A stretch of 64,000 nt of DNA from Microvelia longipes (Eukaryota; Arthropoda; Insecta; Hemiptera; Veliidae): the NCBI GenBank assembly GCA_018340805.1, contig JACMZG010001908.1, positions 15,665,170 through 15,729,169 on the forward strand. Direction: 5' to 3'. Both the position numbers and the translations under genes were made by a program. The notes beneath the pieces were generated by a model that ran no database searches, was not told the origin of the DNA, and saw only the letters and a program-made list of their open reading frames with translations. This document shows positions 11,501-26,914 of the stretch, in pieces (the first letter of the stretch is position 1; each line of letters opens with the position of its first letter).

Positions 11501-14500
11501 TAAAATAATAATCACCTATTTGTTTATTTTTGGAAAAAAGGCGGAAAATGTAAACAAAGCAAAAACCCAGGTTTGTAATAAACTGATTTATGAAATGAAT
11601 GTATACTTTTTCTTTAGGAAATTTTTTTGGCTTTCCAACGATATGCATAACTTATTTTTATTATTTATATTTTGGGTGTTAAAGCGTGTTTTTCAAACCA
11701 ACATATACGTTAAAAAACCCTAAAAAATGATGAAATTTGACCTTATGGGAGAACGGTTGAGAACTGACCCCATGATCAATACCATGTTTTTTATAGTCCT
11801 TGGTTAAAGTAATATATAAACCAAGCAGGGAAACTCCTATACTATCCTGTGTAAAAAAAATCAGACATGCGTGATCAGCTGATTGCTGGCTCAAAAAAAA
11901 ATAGCTAAAATTGGATTAACTGCGCATGCGCCTCTTTGGATTTACGTTTTTTTACTTAGTTTTATTGGCTACCCTGATAACATTAGGTGAGTTTTTTAAT
12001 CGTGTTTTCTTACTTTAATATGTGCGCGATAGTTTAATGACTTTGTATTAAATTCTGTGCACTAATTGTTAAAATAAATTTGTTAAAAAAAAGAGAAAAT
12101 ATAGTGAAGATAAAGTTAACGTTTTTATTAAAATTTTGAAGAACATCTAGGCGACAGTGTATTGCCTTAAATATAACTTAAAATTGCTTCTGTTGACGTG
12201 AGCTAGAGATCACTGTTGTTGTTCATTGACTTATATTTAATATAAGTCTGTTATTTCGAATTATTATTTGTTATTTAAATTAGTATTCGAATTTGTAAAG
12301 TGTACATTCTGTTATATTTATATTTGACTTACATTGGCTTAGGTAAAGCCATGGGTCCATCCCAACCTTTACCAGCTGGATTTCTTTCAGCTTCTTCTTG
12401 AGTAAGTAAAGTTATCTCTGCATCTAAAATACCCTAATTACCAAGTAATCCACAACAATTACACATTTTTAACAAAATTTTAAATATTAATCAAATAACT
12501 TTTATAGCATTTAGAAAAAATAATTTAGGAAATATCCTTATAAACGTAAATAGTTGACACAATATAATTGTGCGAGAGACAACTAGGAGATGTAACAAGC
12601 AAATTGCAATGGTAGCATTGCAATTTGCTTGTTTGATCTGGAACTGTTAACGACCATGCATATATGCATGTTATCGCTGCGTGTTTTGCTCGACCATGCA
12701 TGAATGGTATTGCTCGAGCATATATGCATGGTATCGCTGCGTGTTTTGCTCGACCATATATGCATAATATCGCTGCGTGTTTTGCTCGAGCATATTTGCA
12801 TGGTATCGCTGCGTGTTTTGCTCGACTATATATGCATAGTATCGCTGCGTTTTTCGCTCGACCATATATGCATAATATCGCTGCGTGTTTTGCTCGAGCA
12901 TATTTGCATGGTATCGCTGCGTGTTTTGCTCGACCATATATGCATGGTATCGCTGCGTTTTTTGCTCGACCATATATGCATGGTATCGCTGCGTGTTTTG
13001 TTCGACCATATATGCATGGAATCGCTGCGTGTTTTGCTCGACCATATATATATATGCATGGAATCGCTGCGTGTTTTGCTCGACCTTATATATATGCATG
13101 GTATCGCTGCGTGTTTTGCTCGACCATATATGCATGGTATCGCTGCGTGTTTTGCTCGACCATATATGCATGGTATCGCTGCGTGTTTTGTTTGAGCGTT
13201 AGGATTCTCGCCTTAAGACTAGAATCCTATCGGCCATATTTCTGCGCATCAACTTTATTTTGGATATCTGGACGGCTTCACCAGATCACCTTAAGTAAAG
13301 TTGTAAGATTTATGTTGTCATAAGATTATTATGTTGAACATACAACATGTTTTTCTTTTCTCTTTTTCATGTGTTCTGATAGTGTGCTCTCATGGGGTTT
13401 AAGTCCCTCCATGAATGGCCATGTCCCTGCGATCTTTTTCTGTTTAAATAAATTAACAGATTTCTGTCTGGAAAGCGGATTCGTAGGTGGTGGTAGTGGA
13501 ATGTCTGATAAATCCATTGCTATATAACCTGTCAACAATAAAATTCTGTGAATATTATGATTAAACTTGAGTTATACAAAGTTAAAATCTTAAAATGTGT
13601 ACCATAAATTTTTTTATGTACTCCTTGTGTTCTTGCCTTGCTAGTTACTATCTATCTAACTTCTAGGAATAAAAGTTCTGTCTTTAATATATTTCTCAAT
13701 CTATTTTCGACCATATAATATTTTGACAATACAATGATTTTAAAATGTCATTAATTATAAATATAACAAATAAACCCAGTTTCTAACATTCTCCGGGGCC
13801 CATTAGTGACAAATCCTTCACTAGTACTTCCCTTTTTTAGCGAATTTCCTTTGGGAAAAAATTCGCTAATGGGATAGGCGTCATGGCGGAATTCGAACCT
13901 CGGATCACGACACAAATCCGTTTCAGAGGTCCCTAATGACGAAAAAAAAATTTCCGCGAGACTTTATATNNNNNNNNNNNNNNNNNNNNNNNNNNNNNNN
14001 NNNNNNNNNNNNNNNNNNNNNNNNNNNNNNNNNNNNNNNNNNNNNNNNNNNNNNNNNNNNNNNNNNNNNNNNNNNNNNNNNNNNNNNNNNNNNNNNNNNN
14101 NNNNNNNNNNNNNNNNNNNNNNNNNNNNNNNNNNNNNNNNNNNNNNNNNNNNNNNNNNNNNNNNNNNNNNNNNNNNNNNNNNNNNNNNNNNNNNNNNNNN
14201 NNNNNNNNNNNNNNNNNNNNNNNNNNNNNNNNNNNNNNNNNNNNNNNNNNNNNNNNNNNNNNNNNNNNNNNNNNNNNNNNNNNNNNNNNNNNNNNNNNNN
14301 NNNNNNNNNNNNNNNNNNNNNNNNNNNNNNNNNNNNNNNNNNNNNNNNNNNNNNNNNNNNNNNNNNNNNNNNNNNNNNNNNNNNNNNNNNNNNNNNNNNN
14401 NNNNNNNNNNNNNNNNNNNNNNNNNNNNNNNNNNNNNNNNNNNNNNNNNNNNNNNNNNNNNNNNNNNNNNNNNNNNNNNNNNNNNNNNNNNNNNNNNNNN

Positions 14501-17500
14501 NNNNNNNNNNNNNNNNNNNNNNNNNNNNNNNNNNNNNNNNNNNNNNNNNNNNNNNNNNNNNNNNNNNNNNNNNNNNNNNNNNNNNNNNNNNNNNNNNNNN
14601 NNNNNNNNNNNNNNNNNNNNNNNNNNNNNNNNNNNNNNNNNNNNNNNNNNNNNNNNNNNNNNNNNNNNNNNNNNNNNNNNNNNNNNNNNNNNNNNNNNNN
14701 NNNNNNNNNNNNNNNNNNNNNNNNNNNNNNNNNNNNNNNNNNNNNNNNNNNNNNNNNNNNNNNNNNNNNNNNNNNNNNNNNNNNNNNNNNNNNNNNNNNN
14801 NNNNNNNNNNNNNNNNNNNNNNNNNNNNNNNNNNNNNNNNNNNNNNNNNNNNNNNNNNNNNNNNNNNNNNNNNNNNNNNNNNNNNNNNNNNNNNNNNNNN
14901 NNNCTTTTGCTTTTGTAGTCATTTACATAACTATGTTATTGTATTATTGGATCATAACATAACACTACAATTTTTCAGCGTGAAGAGGTCCGATACACAC
15001 ATTTTAATGACCATAAATATAAAATGTCATTATATAAATCAATAAAACAGCCCTAAGCTCCCGCTCAAGCGACATCACTCAATGATAGTGGTTTCTTATT
15101 GACACTCCTAGACGGGCTTCTTTTTATTCTTTTATCGAGTACTAAGTTACTATCTCACAGTTAAACTAATACTTCTAAGAATAGTATAGATAAAGTTTGA
15201 CATGTCTGGTGTGAAATGAATATAGGTTCTCAGTCATATATTCTCAAGTCTTTATTTATCATGACCTATTAAAAATAAATCATTGATTAATTTATATATT
15301 ACTTTTTGTGAGACATCTTTGATAATACACATCTGTATTGAAAATTATTATAATAATATATCAATTTAATTTTGTTTTATATATATTACATTTATAAGGA
15401 AAACAATCAAAATAGTTATATATTATGCAACAGGGAATCGCAAGTTAGGTTTATCTCTCAAGCTCAACCGTTAAAGTTTCTGTGCTCATTTCTAAGGCGG
15501 CACCGAAGGAGGAAACTATCAGTTATACTTACAGTTACGCTTCGAGCTTATGCAGGCCGGTAGGACGAGGGAGATCAAACTATTAGTTACTCCGAGGCTT
15601 TGCCGAGGGTTGTATTAACTCGTTAAACATTCTTTGGTGCTCTACTCTGACGGGCTAGGCTTGACGAGGGAGAGGTAAAAAATAGATGACAGTGGATGTA
15701 GTCTGCTCGAAAACTACTTCATCCCTTTGGTACAGTTGCAAATATACTTTCATATTTTAGTAAATCTACGACTAAGATGAACTTTAATTTACGAGAGACG
15801 AACATTTTTTTATTATATTCATATTCTGGTTTGTTACATGGTTCTCCATTGAAGTTAGTCTTATTGTGTTAGTTTAGTTTATATTCTAACGGGTAGAATA
15901 AAATCACTAACTATTAACATTCATAAACGGACGAAAGAAATTGGTAATAACGTACTAAATACGGACTAATAAGATTTAAATTACAAAGTAAATAAAAAAT
16001 AAGTACTTACACATAAGTAATTAGCAAGTATAGTATAGACTTGCATATTATGTTACTTATTCATATATGCCATTAACTGAACTATTTAGGTCTATAAGTA
16101 CAATATTACTCATTGTGTTTATCGTCCGATCCTATAATATAGCTTTTGATAATGATTATAAAAACATTCATAGCAAAGATAGCACTAGTATATTTAGAAA
16201 TATTCATTAGGCCGAGCGTAGTTAAGCAATAACAACCGATAATAAATCCACTAAAAATGTTTTTTAATGTAAAAAATTTCTGTCAGATGTTGGCAACACT
16301 TCAGCTCGTAGTTATACATTCCTCTCCTTAGGAATGAGTTAGACCAAAGACTCACAATGGTGTGATGCAAAAGGTGTTTTGTATGACTCAGGCTAACTTG
16401 TGAGTAAGTAATATATAACTAGCTCACTACAATGGTGTTCACGAACATCTGGGCTTGTATCATTTGTTAATAGTCCATCTGGAGTCAACTATTAATAAAA
16501 GACTACTTTGTTATAATAGAATTACAATTGTATAAGCCTCTCGGAATATATAATGCGCGTTCGAACGAGAGATTAGGAGCTATATAGAACTGAATATATT
16601 TTAATAAGGCCCTAGAACTTTTATTTTCCTCAGTCAGAATGTTACGCTATATACGATGAGGGTCAACATCCGATGCAGCATAAATGGAAAAGAACGTATA
16701 TATCGGTCCTCTCGTGCACTGTCCTTAGGTAAGTATCATAGACACTTCTTATGGACGTCATATATTACTTGTGATCATACCTTTATTGGGAGATAAGTAC
16801 GCTTAGATCTAGTAAACACGTGCTCAATATCTTCCATACCTCTGTTGCAAGATAAAAAATAACTTATTTAAATAGTGTATACTTTTGTGAAGGTTTGACG
16901 AGGCATGTACTCAAGAGGTGCCATAACTCGTATAACCGAGAACGAATATAGATAATTTATATGGTGTTTGACTCGGAGAAGATTGATACAAAGAAAGTAT
17001 TTTCAGAGAACAGTGAAGTCGGAAGAGAGATAGGAAGATAAATCGATCTAGAACCATGTTGTGTGAGAGTGTGTTACATGTGATTTAAATATTACGGTAC
17101 GAACGAAACATTACCGTGTGATTAACTGCTTTGGTTTCTACCGTGTTATTTGAAGTTAACAAACACTAGTTGAGTAAGTAATACGGATTAAGGAATAATA
17201 AAATACAAATCACTAACGTATAATGACTTTCCATACAAGATTCCACTATTACGACTATCCTTAATGGAAATCTTTTTGTCGCGAGCATCGCGGTGAGAGC
17301 AATTACTCATTTGCGTAGTTTTCAGACTAGACATGTTTGATTTGTGTTTTGTTATATATGCTGAAGAATAAGCTGTAAGATAGAGCTCATGAACTTTAGA
17401 AGCGATCTTAAATGAAGGCATAAGTGGCTAATTAGTGCTTAGCAGTCAAAATTTAGCATACGACAGAAGAAAGTCAATTGAAGCTAGCAAATGAAATAAA

Positions 17501-20500
17501 AGCACTAAATGTCTTGTAAGCTGTAAAAGAAGCCTCGACACAAAGAATTATAGAAGTGATTATGAAGACTTAGAACGTTAACATCTAGAATTAAGTTCAG
17601 GACACGAAGAATAGATGTGGTTTGAGGAGAATTATATATAGTCTGCATATAGCAACAATGTTGACCAGGCCAAAAAAAGAAAATCTCGAGGTGTATGTTG
17701 GTGAGATTGAGTATTGAGTGATGAACATACGTGTACGCCTGTGAATAGTCCGGTCATGAGAGTAACACGTGAACGATATTCGTTGCTACCTAAGGAGCTT
17801 CGAATCATCCACCCTCCAAATCAGTTTGATAACTAGGATAGGCCTTGCAGGACTAATATATGACGGAGATCTTCGCTTGATATTTGAATGTATGTAGTCG
17901 CGCCTTAGGTGAAATATAAGCAGATAACGTTATAATCATCGCATAAATAAAATCAATACTATTTAATTAATTATACAATGAAATCACACATGCCTTTGTG
18001 CATCATTAAACCGACAAGACTAACAGCTACAAAATTTCCTCTACGGAATTAACAACGACGCCCAGTACTAACCGTGGCGCGCTTTGATTAGAAACGACAA
18101 CAGCTTTTGTCGAACTTGTCTTATTACGTAAAGGTATACACTTGTACTAAATTTCAACTCAATTGGATTATTTTCCGATTTTTTACAATTTTTTAAAAAC
18201 GTACTCAAGTCATTTGATAAAATAATACTTATAGATTATGTCTATAATCTATAAGCACCAGCTACATGGGTGCTAAATCTCAATCTGATCGCATCATTTT
18301 TCAGCGTTTTATAATTTTTCAAAATTTTTGCTGTCATTTTCGCGAGTTAATGAGGTCATTAAAATATATTTTGCGAATAGCAACAACTACACTTATAGAC
18401 TGATTTTGCACAAAGTTTCAACTCTCTAGCATAAATACACCAGGAGGTACGATGATAACAGACAGACAACTTTGGCGAAAAACCACTCAGGAGTCCTTAA
18501 AAACACCTGAAACAAATAATGCCGGTGGCACCCCGGTTTTGGATTTTTTTTTGCAAACACAATATGTTTCCTATCTACCTTCGGTACAAATGGGGAAAAG
18601 TAATAAATAACCTGACTACCTTTGATTTTCAATATAATCAAGTAAACAGAACAAAATAACAGTTACATATATTAAAAAACGTTTAAAACACTGATAATGT
18701 CCGGGAAACCAAAATTTATTACCACCTTAACTCATTCATGAAGATTTTAATGAGATTGCACTGAGCCCCTGAAGGCCCCAAAAAGGTGTTTTAGGGTCTC
18801 TATGAATTAAGATATGGTATGTCCCTCTAATATATATCATGCTTAATACATTATACATACATATATAGGTATGTATTGTATAATACAATCGTGTTATTAA
18901 TAATTCGTAGTTTTTTTGTAACTTATTTTGTGGTCTCTCTTTTCAGCAGCTATATCTTTACTTGTTAACCTTAGTTAAAAATAACCTTACTTTGACAAGT
19001 TCATCTTACGAAAAATGTAGGAATAAAACAAAATTACGAACCAATATATTCACAAGGGATCCAGTTCTCTTCGTCCCAAACTTGTAAATTCAGCACTGGT
19101 GGTATTTTATACTGTTTTTCACTCGACTTTTTACTCTTTGAATTGACCAGTATCTTATTTTCTGTTGGCAAGTAACTGAATGGAAAGATAAATCTGTAAT
19201 TGAATAAACCTTCTCCAGTTATCGATGAATGATGTGTGTCTGTATTTTGTACATCGTCATCTTTTACCCATCTGTAAAAGAGTGCGCTTTTAGGGTTTGC
19301 TTGAATAATAATAAGAAAAGATTTTTATTAAATGCGTGTTTCAGTTGTTGCTTAAATTTATATTTATTGTACTAAACACGATTATAATGGATGGTTTCAA
19401 TAAATCCTATGAAATCTTACTTCTTGCTGATTATAGTAAACTTCATCAGAAAATGGGGCTTATAAGAAATATAAATGCACTCAGACTACTCACTAAAGGG
19501 AGGACATTGTATTTTAAACACTGTCGTAAGGGATTGCAAGGTACCTTGTAGCTCGTATCCCTAGTCTAGAGGCCGACATCGCCTATCCCTTTATTTCAAG
19601 ATCCTAATCTCAATACACGTCCAATGGAAAAATGTTCTTAATGCATCATCCCCCTTTATTTAATATCCTTGATATCATACATGTCCATTGGATCAGAAAT
19701 GTTCCTTAATACATCATCCCCTTTATTCACGATCTTTGACATCATATTATTTCCATGGGATCAGAAATGTTCTTTAATGCGTCACTCTCTTTATTCAAGA
19801 TCCTTGACATCATACCACGTCCATGGAATCAGAAATGTTCATTAATGACTAATTCCCTTTATTCAATATCCTTGATCTCACACCACGTCCATGGGAACAG
19901 AAATGTTCTTAATGCATCATCCCTTCATTCAAGATCCTTGATCTACATACCACGTCCATGGGACAGAAATGTTCCTTAATGCATCATCCCCTTCATTCAA
20001 GATCCTTGGTATCATACCATGTCCATGGGATCAGAAATGTTCCTTAATGCATCATCCCCTTCATTCAAGATCCTTGATCTCATACCGACGTCCATGGATC
20101 AGAATGTTCCTTAATGCATCATCCCCTTCATTCAAGATCCTTGATCTCATACCACGTCCATGGGATCAGAAATGTTCCTTATGATCATCCCTAATATTCA
20201 AGATCTTGATATCATAGCCATCCATGGGATCAGAAAATGTTCCTTAATGCATCATCCCTCATTCAAGATCCTTGATCTCATACCACGTCCATGGGATCAG
20301 AAATGTTCCTTGATGCATCATTCCTTCATTCAAGATCCTTGATCTCATACCACGTCCCATGGGACTAGAAATGTTCCTTAATGCATCATCCCTTATTCAA
20401 ATACCTTGATCTCATACCATGTCCATGGGATCAGAAATGTTCCTTAATGCATCATCCCCTTCATTCAAGATCTTGATCTCAATTACCGTCCATGGGATCA

Positions 20501-22312
20501 GAAATGTTCCTTAATGCATCATCCCTTCATTCAGATCCTTGATCTCATACCACGTCAATGGGACTAGAATGTTCCTGTATGCCATCCCCCTATTTCAAGA
20601 TCTTGAATCATACCATTCCATGGGATAGAAATGTGTCCTTAATGCATCATCCTTCATTCAGATCTTGATCTCATACCACGCCATGGGACCAGAAATGTTC
20701 CTTAATGCATCATCCCTTCATTCAAGATCCTTGATCTCATACCACGTCCATGGGACTAGAAATGTTCCTTAATGCATCATCCCCTATATCCAAGATCCTT
20801 GATATCATACCATGTCCATGGGATCAGATAAGTTCCTGAATAGTAATCATGATCCTTGCTTACCACGCTTTAAGTCCTGCATTTAAGAAGATTTGTCTTC
20901 TTCCCTCCAACTACAGAGCCACCCACCCATGTGGTTCTGTAGTTCTCAGAATCTAACTGGTCGATTCTCAGATGGTTTAAAAAAACAAGTGGTATTATTT
21001 AAGTCATGGAAATTATGAAGGGTTTTCTTGCTTTCCCTTTTTATATTTTATTTCTATATCAATGAAAGGAAACAATAATTTATAGAATATGGTTTCCTAA
21101 ATAGAATTAAAAATATATAGTTGTAGAAAACACATTTTGTTTTTATTAATACTGAATAAACAGAGTACTTACTCTACATTATTTGACTCTCTACATATTT
21201 TAAAATGATTTATTAAAAAGCAAATCATACTAGTGACAATACATACCCTCTGACAAAAATATCTATATGTCTATGGCCGAAATAAATAGTTTTATAAGCC
21301 TTATTCTTGACATTACTCGTTTTCCAAATAATTACTCTCAATTCATAATCAAGTGGTTTTCTTGGAGATATATCTATAGGGGAGGGTATTGGTTGGCCTT
21401 TGTCCAAATCAAATATGTCAACCCACATTTCTAGTTTGCCCTGAAAAAGTAACACATTTTTTATTTTTCTTCATTTATACATTAGATATATAGGAAAAGT
21501 ATTGTGTTTGGTCTAAGGATCTGAAACCTAGGTTTATCTCCTGTGTGGGTTTTACTAAGTCGTGTGTCTGTTATCTCAACTCTTCCAGTGTGTTTAAGCT
21601 AGAAAGATAAAGTTGGGTACGAAAATTAATCTTTAGGTCTTTTTCTCCTGTCCGGAATATAATTGTATTATGTCGTCATTAATGTCTTAAAACAAAATAA
21701 TAAAACGCTAAAATATTTAGATCAATTTGAAACTTTTTTTTACATTTATTTAGAGCGCCTGCTCCACATAGTACTTGGCGCTTGGTATCTTAAATTTTAA
21801 AATAAAGATTTAACAATATTATTATCTAAATTTTGCCATCTAAGTCGTACATTAATTTTTTTTACATTTTTTACATACATAGGTCATGCAGTACATTCTT
21901 ATTTTTAAGAGATCATTAAAGGAAATTATGACATATTAGGATTTGAAATTAGACACGCGTGTACATCTGTATGACAAATTGACATTGTTTTATTTCATTA
22001 TCACCATTAATTACTTTTAGCTAATTTTCTTTAAAAAAAAATCGCGAATTAGGATAGGCGTCATGGTGGAATCGAACCTCGGACCATGACACAAAATCCG
22101 TTTCAGAGGTCCCTGATACGAAAAAGTAGGTTTTGCGAGACTTTATATAGATATACAATATACATACATATATTAATATATTTACGTACATATAAGACTA
22201 AACTATGTGCCAAGCTTCATCTCATTATCTCCATCAGTTCAAATTCACGAATTTGTCATTTCAACGTGCAAATTCATGAATTGTGCACGTTTTTTAAAAA
22301 AAATTAATTATT

Positions 22313-22385
<73 letters not shown>

Positions 22386-25300
22386 TATATATTATTACTT
22401 ATAACTTAGGGGGGTTGAGCCCCCCCCCCTAAGATTAGATTTTTATCTAGAATCGCCCATGATGAAAGAGATTCTATTTGTAGGAAATACGATCAAGACG
22501 TTTTACCTACATATTTTACGGAATCAGACAAAATTAAAGTTATAAAAGAAATTGGCTTTTGTTTAAGTGATCGTGATTAATCAGGGTGCTAAAAAATGTA
22601 TAATAATTAATCGTTAATTATTCTAGTTTATGAAATCGATTTAACTGTTGAATCTGATTATGGTTGATGAAATCAAACTAATAAAACAATACAATCATTT
22701 TCAAGCTCTTTCGTGTTGCAAATTGTATTGCAGCTTCGCGAGCCTACATTTATTTGTTTGAATCACTAAAACAGAAAATATAGTTATGAGTACAATGTAT
22801 TGAATTTATTAGTTGGGGGGGGGCCAAGTACCATTTATCCACATTAGGCTTTAAAGTTTGTATATCCGTATGTAGCATATGCCTTGTAATGAGACGTAGG
22901 TCTCTTTCGACGGTCCTAATGTACTAAACTAAAGTTTCCTATTAAAAACTCGTCTTAGTTATATTGATATTGATCTTGTTTTCAAAAAATACGCTACAAA
23001 ATTGTATAGGGTATTAAAGGCTATGAAGTTTATTAATTAAGTTTTGTTTAATTCTCTGTTACAGGTATGCTTAAACTCCTCACGTCTATTTAGTTGTAAG
23101 TTTAATTCCATTTTTATATTATCCCTAAATCTATTACATACTGATTTTACTTTTTTGGCGAATTTTTTTTTAAATTATAAAATATGAGGGATGACTTCTT
23201 TGTAGAGAAGAAAGGAGAAGGAAACCTAAAAAAACTGCTTCCAATCTTATAGTGAAATGGCTTTTTATTTAATTTCCCTTACCATCCACCGTTGTAAAGG
23301 AAAATAGTGTTTGTACGAATAATTCAAAATTTCTCTTGAACTATACATTTCAGGCGTTTTTAAGACCTCTTATGTAGTTTTTAACAACTGTTTTATATTT
23401 TTCTACATTTGTACTAATAGGACTCTATAACATCTAGTTTACGCAAAGCTTTTTGTTTTTTGTCTATTTCGGAAAATCACATTTAGATGAGAGTTAAATC
23501 GAGAGAATCCCTCCAATCGACCTTGAAGGAAATGTATTAGTGTCATATTCAATCGTTATTTCATGTTTTAATGTCAGTTTAAAAATGAACCATTTAAATG
23601 TTTATATATAAGTTTCTTTAATTTTTTTTTACTTTTCCTCGAATATACCGTAGGTTTTTGCGATTCAAAGAGATAGTTGTAATGTTGGCAGTACCTATAG
23701 CGGGATAACGAAATAGGATAACGAAAGGGTGATAAAAAAAATGCTTATCATAGGATTATTTCTTTATTAATACATCTGTGATAAATGAGTTAAAAACTAA
23801 TAGAATGACCATCGGTGCTATAAAAATTGTGCTATAAATTATGTAGTGAATTTCATATATGAATATTTCGATTAGTCCAGGATTTTATGTATAGAATCAG
23901 GCTCTTATCACTATAGACTTTGATTAGTTCGTTTTCAAGCTGGATATTTACCGATAACCTGGTTATATTTTATGGAAAATATTAAAACGGTTGATGATTA
24001 AAATATTTGTTTAATATCAATCAAAAAGTAACAATTCATAACATAAATGAAATAAAACACAAAGGTTAGGAAATATTATCTTATAGGTTAATTTTTTGAT
24101 ACTTGTTACAATTATTTTATGCAATGAAAGAGTAATTTTGTCCATGCATAATTTTGAACTTAAAATATTCAAAAGAAAAATTATTTAACAATAAATAAAA
24201 AAGAACACTATATTGTGATTTTCACCTTCTTATCATTTTATAATTCATGACAACCCATTTAAAAGGGGGTTTCCGGCCCTGGCTCTACGCTTCGTGGCCG
24301 CTACTTGTTGTATTGCAATGAAACTTAGTGCACTTATTTATTACTTAAAGGTTTACACTTGTACCAAATGTAAACCCAATTGGATTATTTTGCGATTTTT
24401 TAGAATTTTTTAAAAAAGCGTGCACAATTTATTCGTAAATTTGAACTGATGGTGAGATTAAGCTAGGCACATAGTTTAGTCTTATATGTACGTAAATATA
24501 TTAATATATGTATTTTTTCGTGATCAAGGACCTTTGAAACGTATTTTTGTCATGGTCCGAGGTTTGGCTCCCATCGTCATGGTAGGAGCCAAACCTCGGA
24601 CCATTACACAAATACGTTTCAAAGATCCTTGATCCTATCAAAGGCGTCATGCCTATCCCATTATTGATTTTTTTCCAAAGAAAATTAGCTAACATGTGAT
24701 GTTACACTTTCGAGACAGTTGCGTAACTTATTAAACGCAGTCAAATCGGTGTCTTATTATTTATAGTATGACACACGGTTAAAATTAGTTGACTGGGTGA
24801 AAAATAATGTCAGGGAGCTTGCTGGTTAAATCTCAAAGAGTTTACTTTCTCTAAATGAGGGTAGTTTAGAGTAGTTAGTCATATTGTTTTCACTTGCTCT
24901 AGAACTAGGTGTCATCCTACAAAAGCTATCTTACTTACTCTGGAAATCTGCTAGCTATTCCTGAACTCTGTAAATCTGCCAAAGTTACTTTTATACCCAA
25001 ACCTGGACGTGTTTCATACACGGAGGGTAAGGCTTATACCAATATGTCTGTCATCTATTCTTCTCAAAACGATGGAAAAAATTATTGACAGACATATTCC
25101 CGAAATGGCACTGATTACCAAGCCGTTGCACACATATCAGTTTGCTTATCAAGCTGGCAAATCTTGCGAAAGCGCATTACATCTTGTTGTTAATAAGATT
25201 GAAGCTGCTTTTGTAAGCAAAGGATGTGTTGTTTGCACCTTTCTTGATATTGAAGGAGCATTTGATAACACATCTTTCCAAACTATACTTTCCTCTCTGA

Positions 25301-26825
25301 GAGAGCGTGGTGTTGAAGAATCTGTCTGTAGTTGGATAGCCACTATGCTTCTCAGCAGAAATGTTATAGCTTCTGTGGCTGGAGAGACAGCTGAAGCCCG
25401 AGTCACCAGGGGTTGCCCGCAGGGTGGAGTCTCTATCTTCTTTACTGTGGAGCCTTGTGGTGGACGGCATACTCTGCTGTCTTAATTCAAACACCGATAA
25501 GGCTGATTGAGAACTGGTGCAAACAGGTCAGACTTTCAATCAATCCTGCCAAAACTGCACTAGTAATTTTCACCAAACAAACAAAACCTCACTCTGTGAG
25601 GCCCACTATACTGTTTGGTGAAAAACTACAGCTATCTGACCAGGTCAAATATTTCGGAGTAATCCTTGACAAGAGGCTAAGTTGAAATCAACAGGTGGAT
25701 AAAATAATTAATAAAGCCAAACTGACTTTAATGACAGTCCGTAGAGCTGTAGGTAAAATCTGGGGACTCAAACCTCAAGTATTGCGATGGCTGTACTTAA
25801 TGGTAATCAAACCTATTATTACCTATTGTGTCCTTGTGTGGTGGACTAAAGTCAATCAAACCACTGCAATTATCAAACTGAACTCAGTTCAGCGCTTAGA
25901 CTGTCTATCCATTACAGGGTCCATGAACTCAGGGTCCACCAACTACTGGTCTAGAAGTCATGCTGAGCCTTCAGCCTCTTGTTATAAAGAGTGAGGCTAG
26001 GTTGGCTGTCTACAGATTACAGAACAGTGGTAACTGGAAGATCCCTTCCATTACAGGTCACTCCAAAATAGTGAATGTAAGTCAGAGTCCCAAACTATCT
26101 ATGCACTCTGATTACATGACCACCCACTACTCCTATGAAAAACCTCAGTAGTGATAGTTTCATTGGGGAACCACCTCAATCCTCTGGTGACACTGTATGG
26201 TATACAGATGGATCTAAGATGGACTGTGGCTTTGGGAGTGGCATATATGAGGCTCATGCAAATCTCAAAACCTCATTTCCTTTAGGAAAGTATGCCACAG
26301 TGTTTCAGGCAGAAGTTATGCTATTAATGCCTGTCTAATAGAAAATATTAAAAATAATTGAGGGGATTGTACAATAGACTTCCAGTCGCAGTGCAAATGG
26401 GGTCTATCCTCGACTCCAACCCCAATAATTTAATAATAATAATAATACTCTCTCAAGATGAGGGTGGTTTGGAGTAGTTAGTGATCTTGTTTCCACATGC
26501 TCTGGAACTAGGTGACAACCTACTAAAGCTATCTTCTGCCAGTTCCGTAAAGCTTGTAAAGCTAAACATTCTTGAACATCTAGACAAAAATTAAAGAACA
26601 ACTTTGTTTACAAATTTGGTATCAAGAGGCCAAAAGGAATCGATCCCTTATGGAAATGAGGCTATCCTTAGTGCGAGTATAAACTCGTACGAAGGAATGA
26701 TTCTTTCTGCCAATGGTCAACAAAGTAAAAGGATTAATAAAAATGTAAAAATTAAATTTTTTATCATTTCGTTAGTATACATATTATTTTCATCCATATA
26801 TTGCAAATTTTTTATTATATATATT

Positions 26826-26914
<89 letters not shown>

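Noticed and set aside
12583..13323. Several open frames of 70-220 codons with dodecapeptide repeats
   Set aside because: They are generated by the 36-bp minisatellite, whose unit is a multiple of three; they occur on both strands and have no non-repeat domain.
13341..13343. GTATGT as donor of ferlin exon 21
   Set aside because: It gives phase 0, after which exon 22 reads ATG CAG AGA TAA, a stop. The GTTCAA donor keeps frame and alignment.
13933..15045. Long frames across 13970-14903 and 54891-55448
   Set aside because: They consist almost entirely of N.
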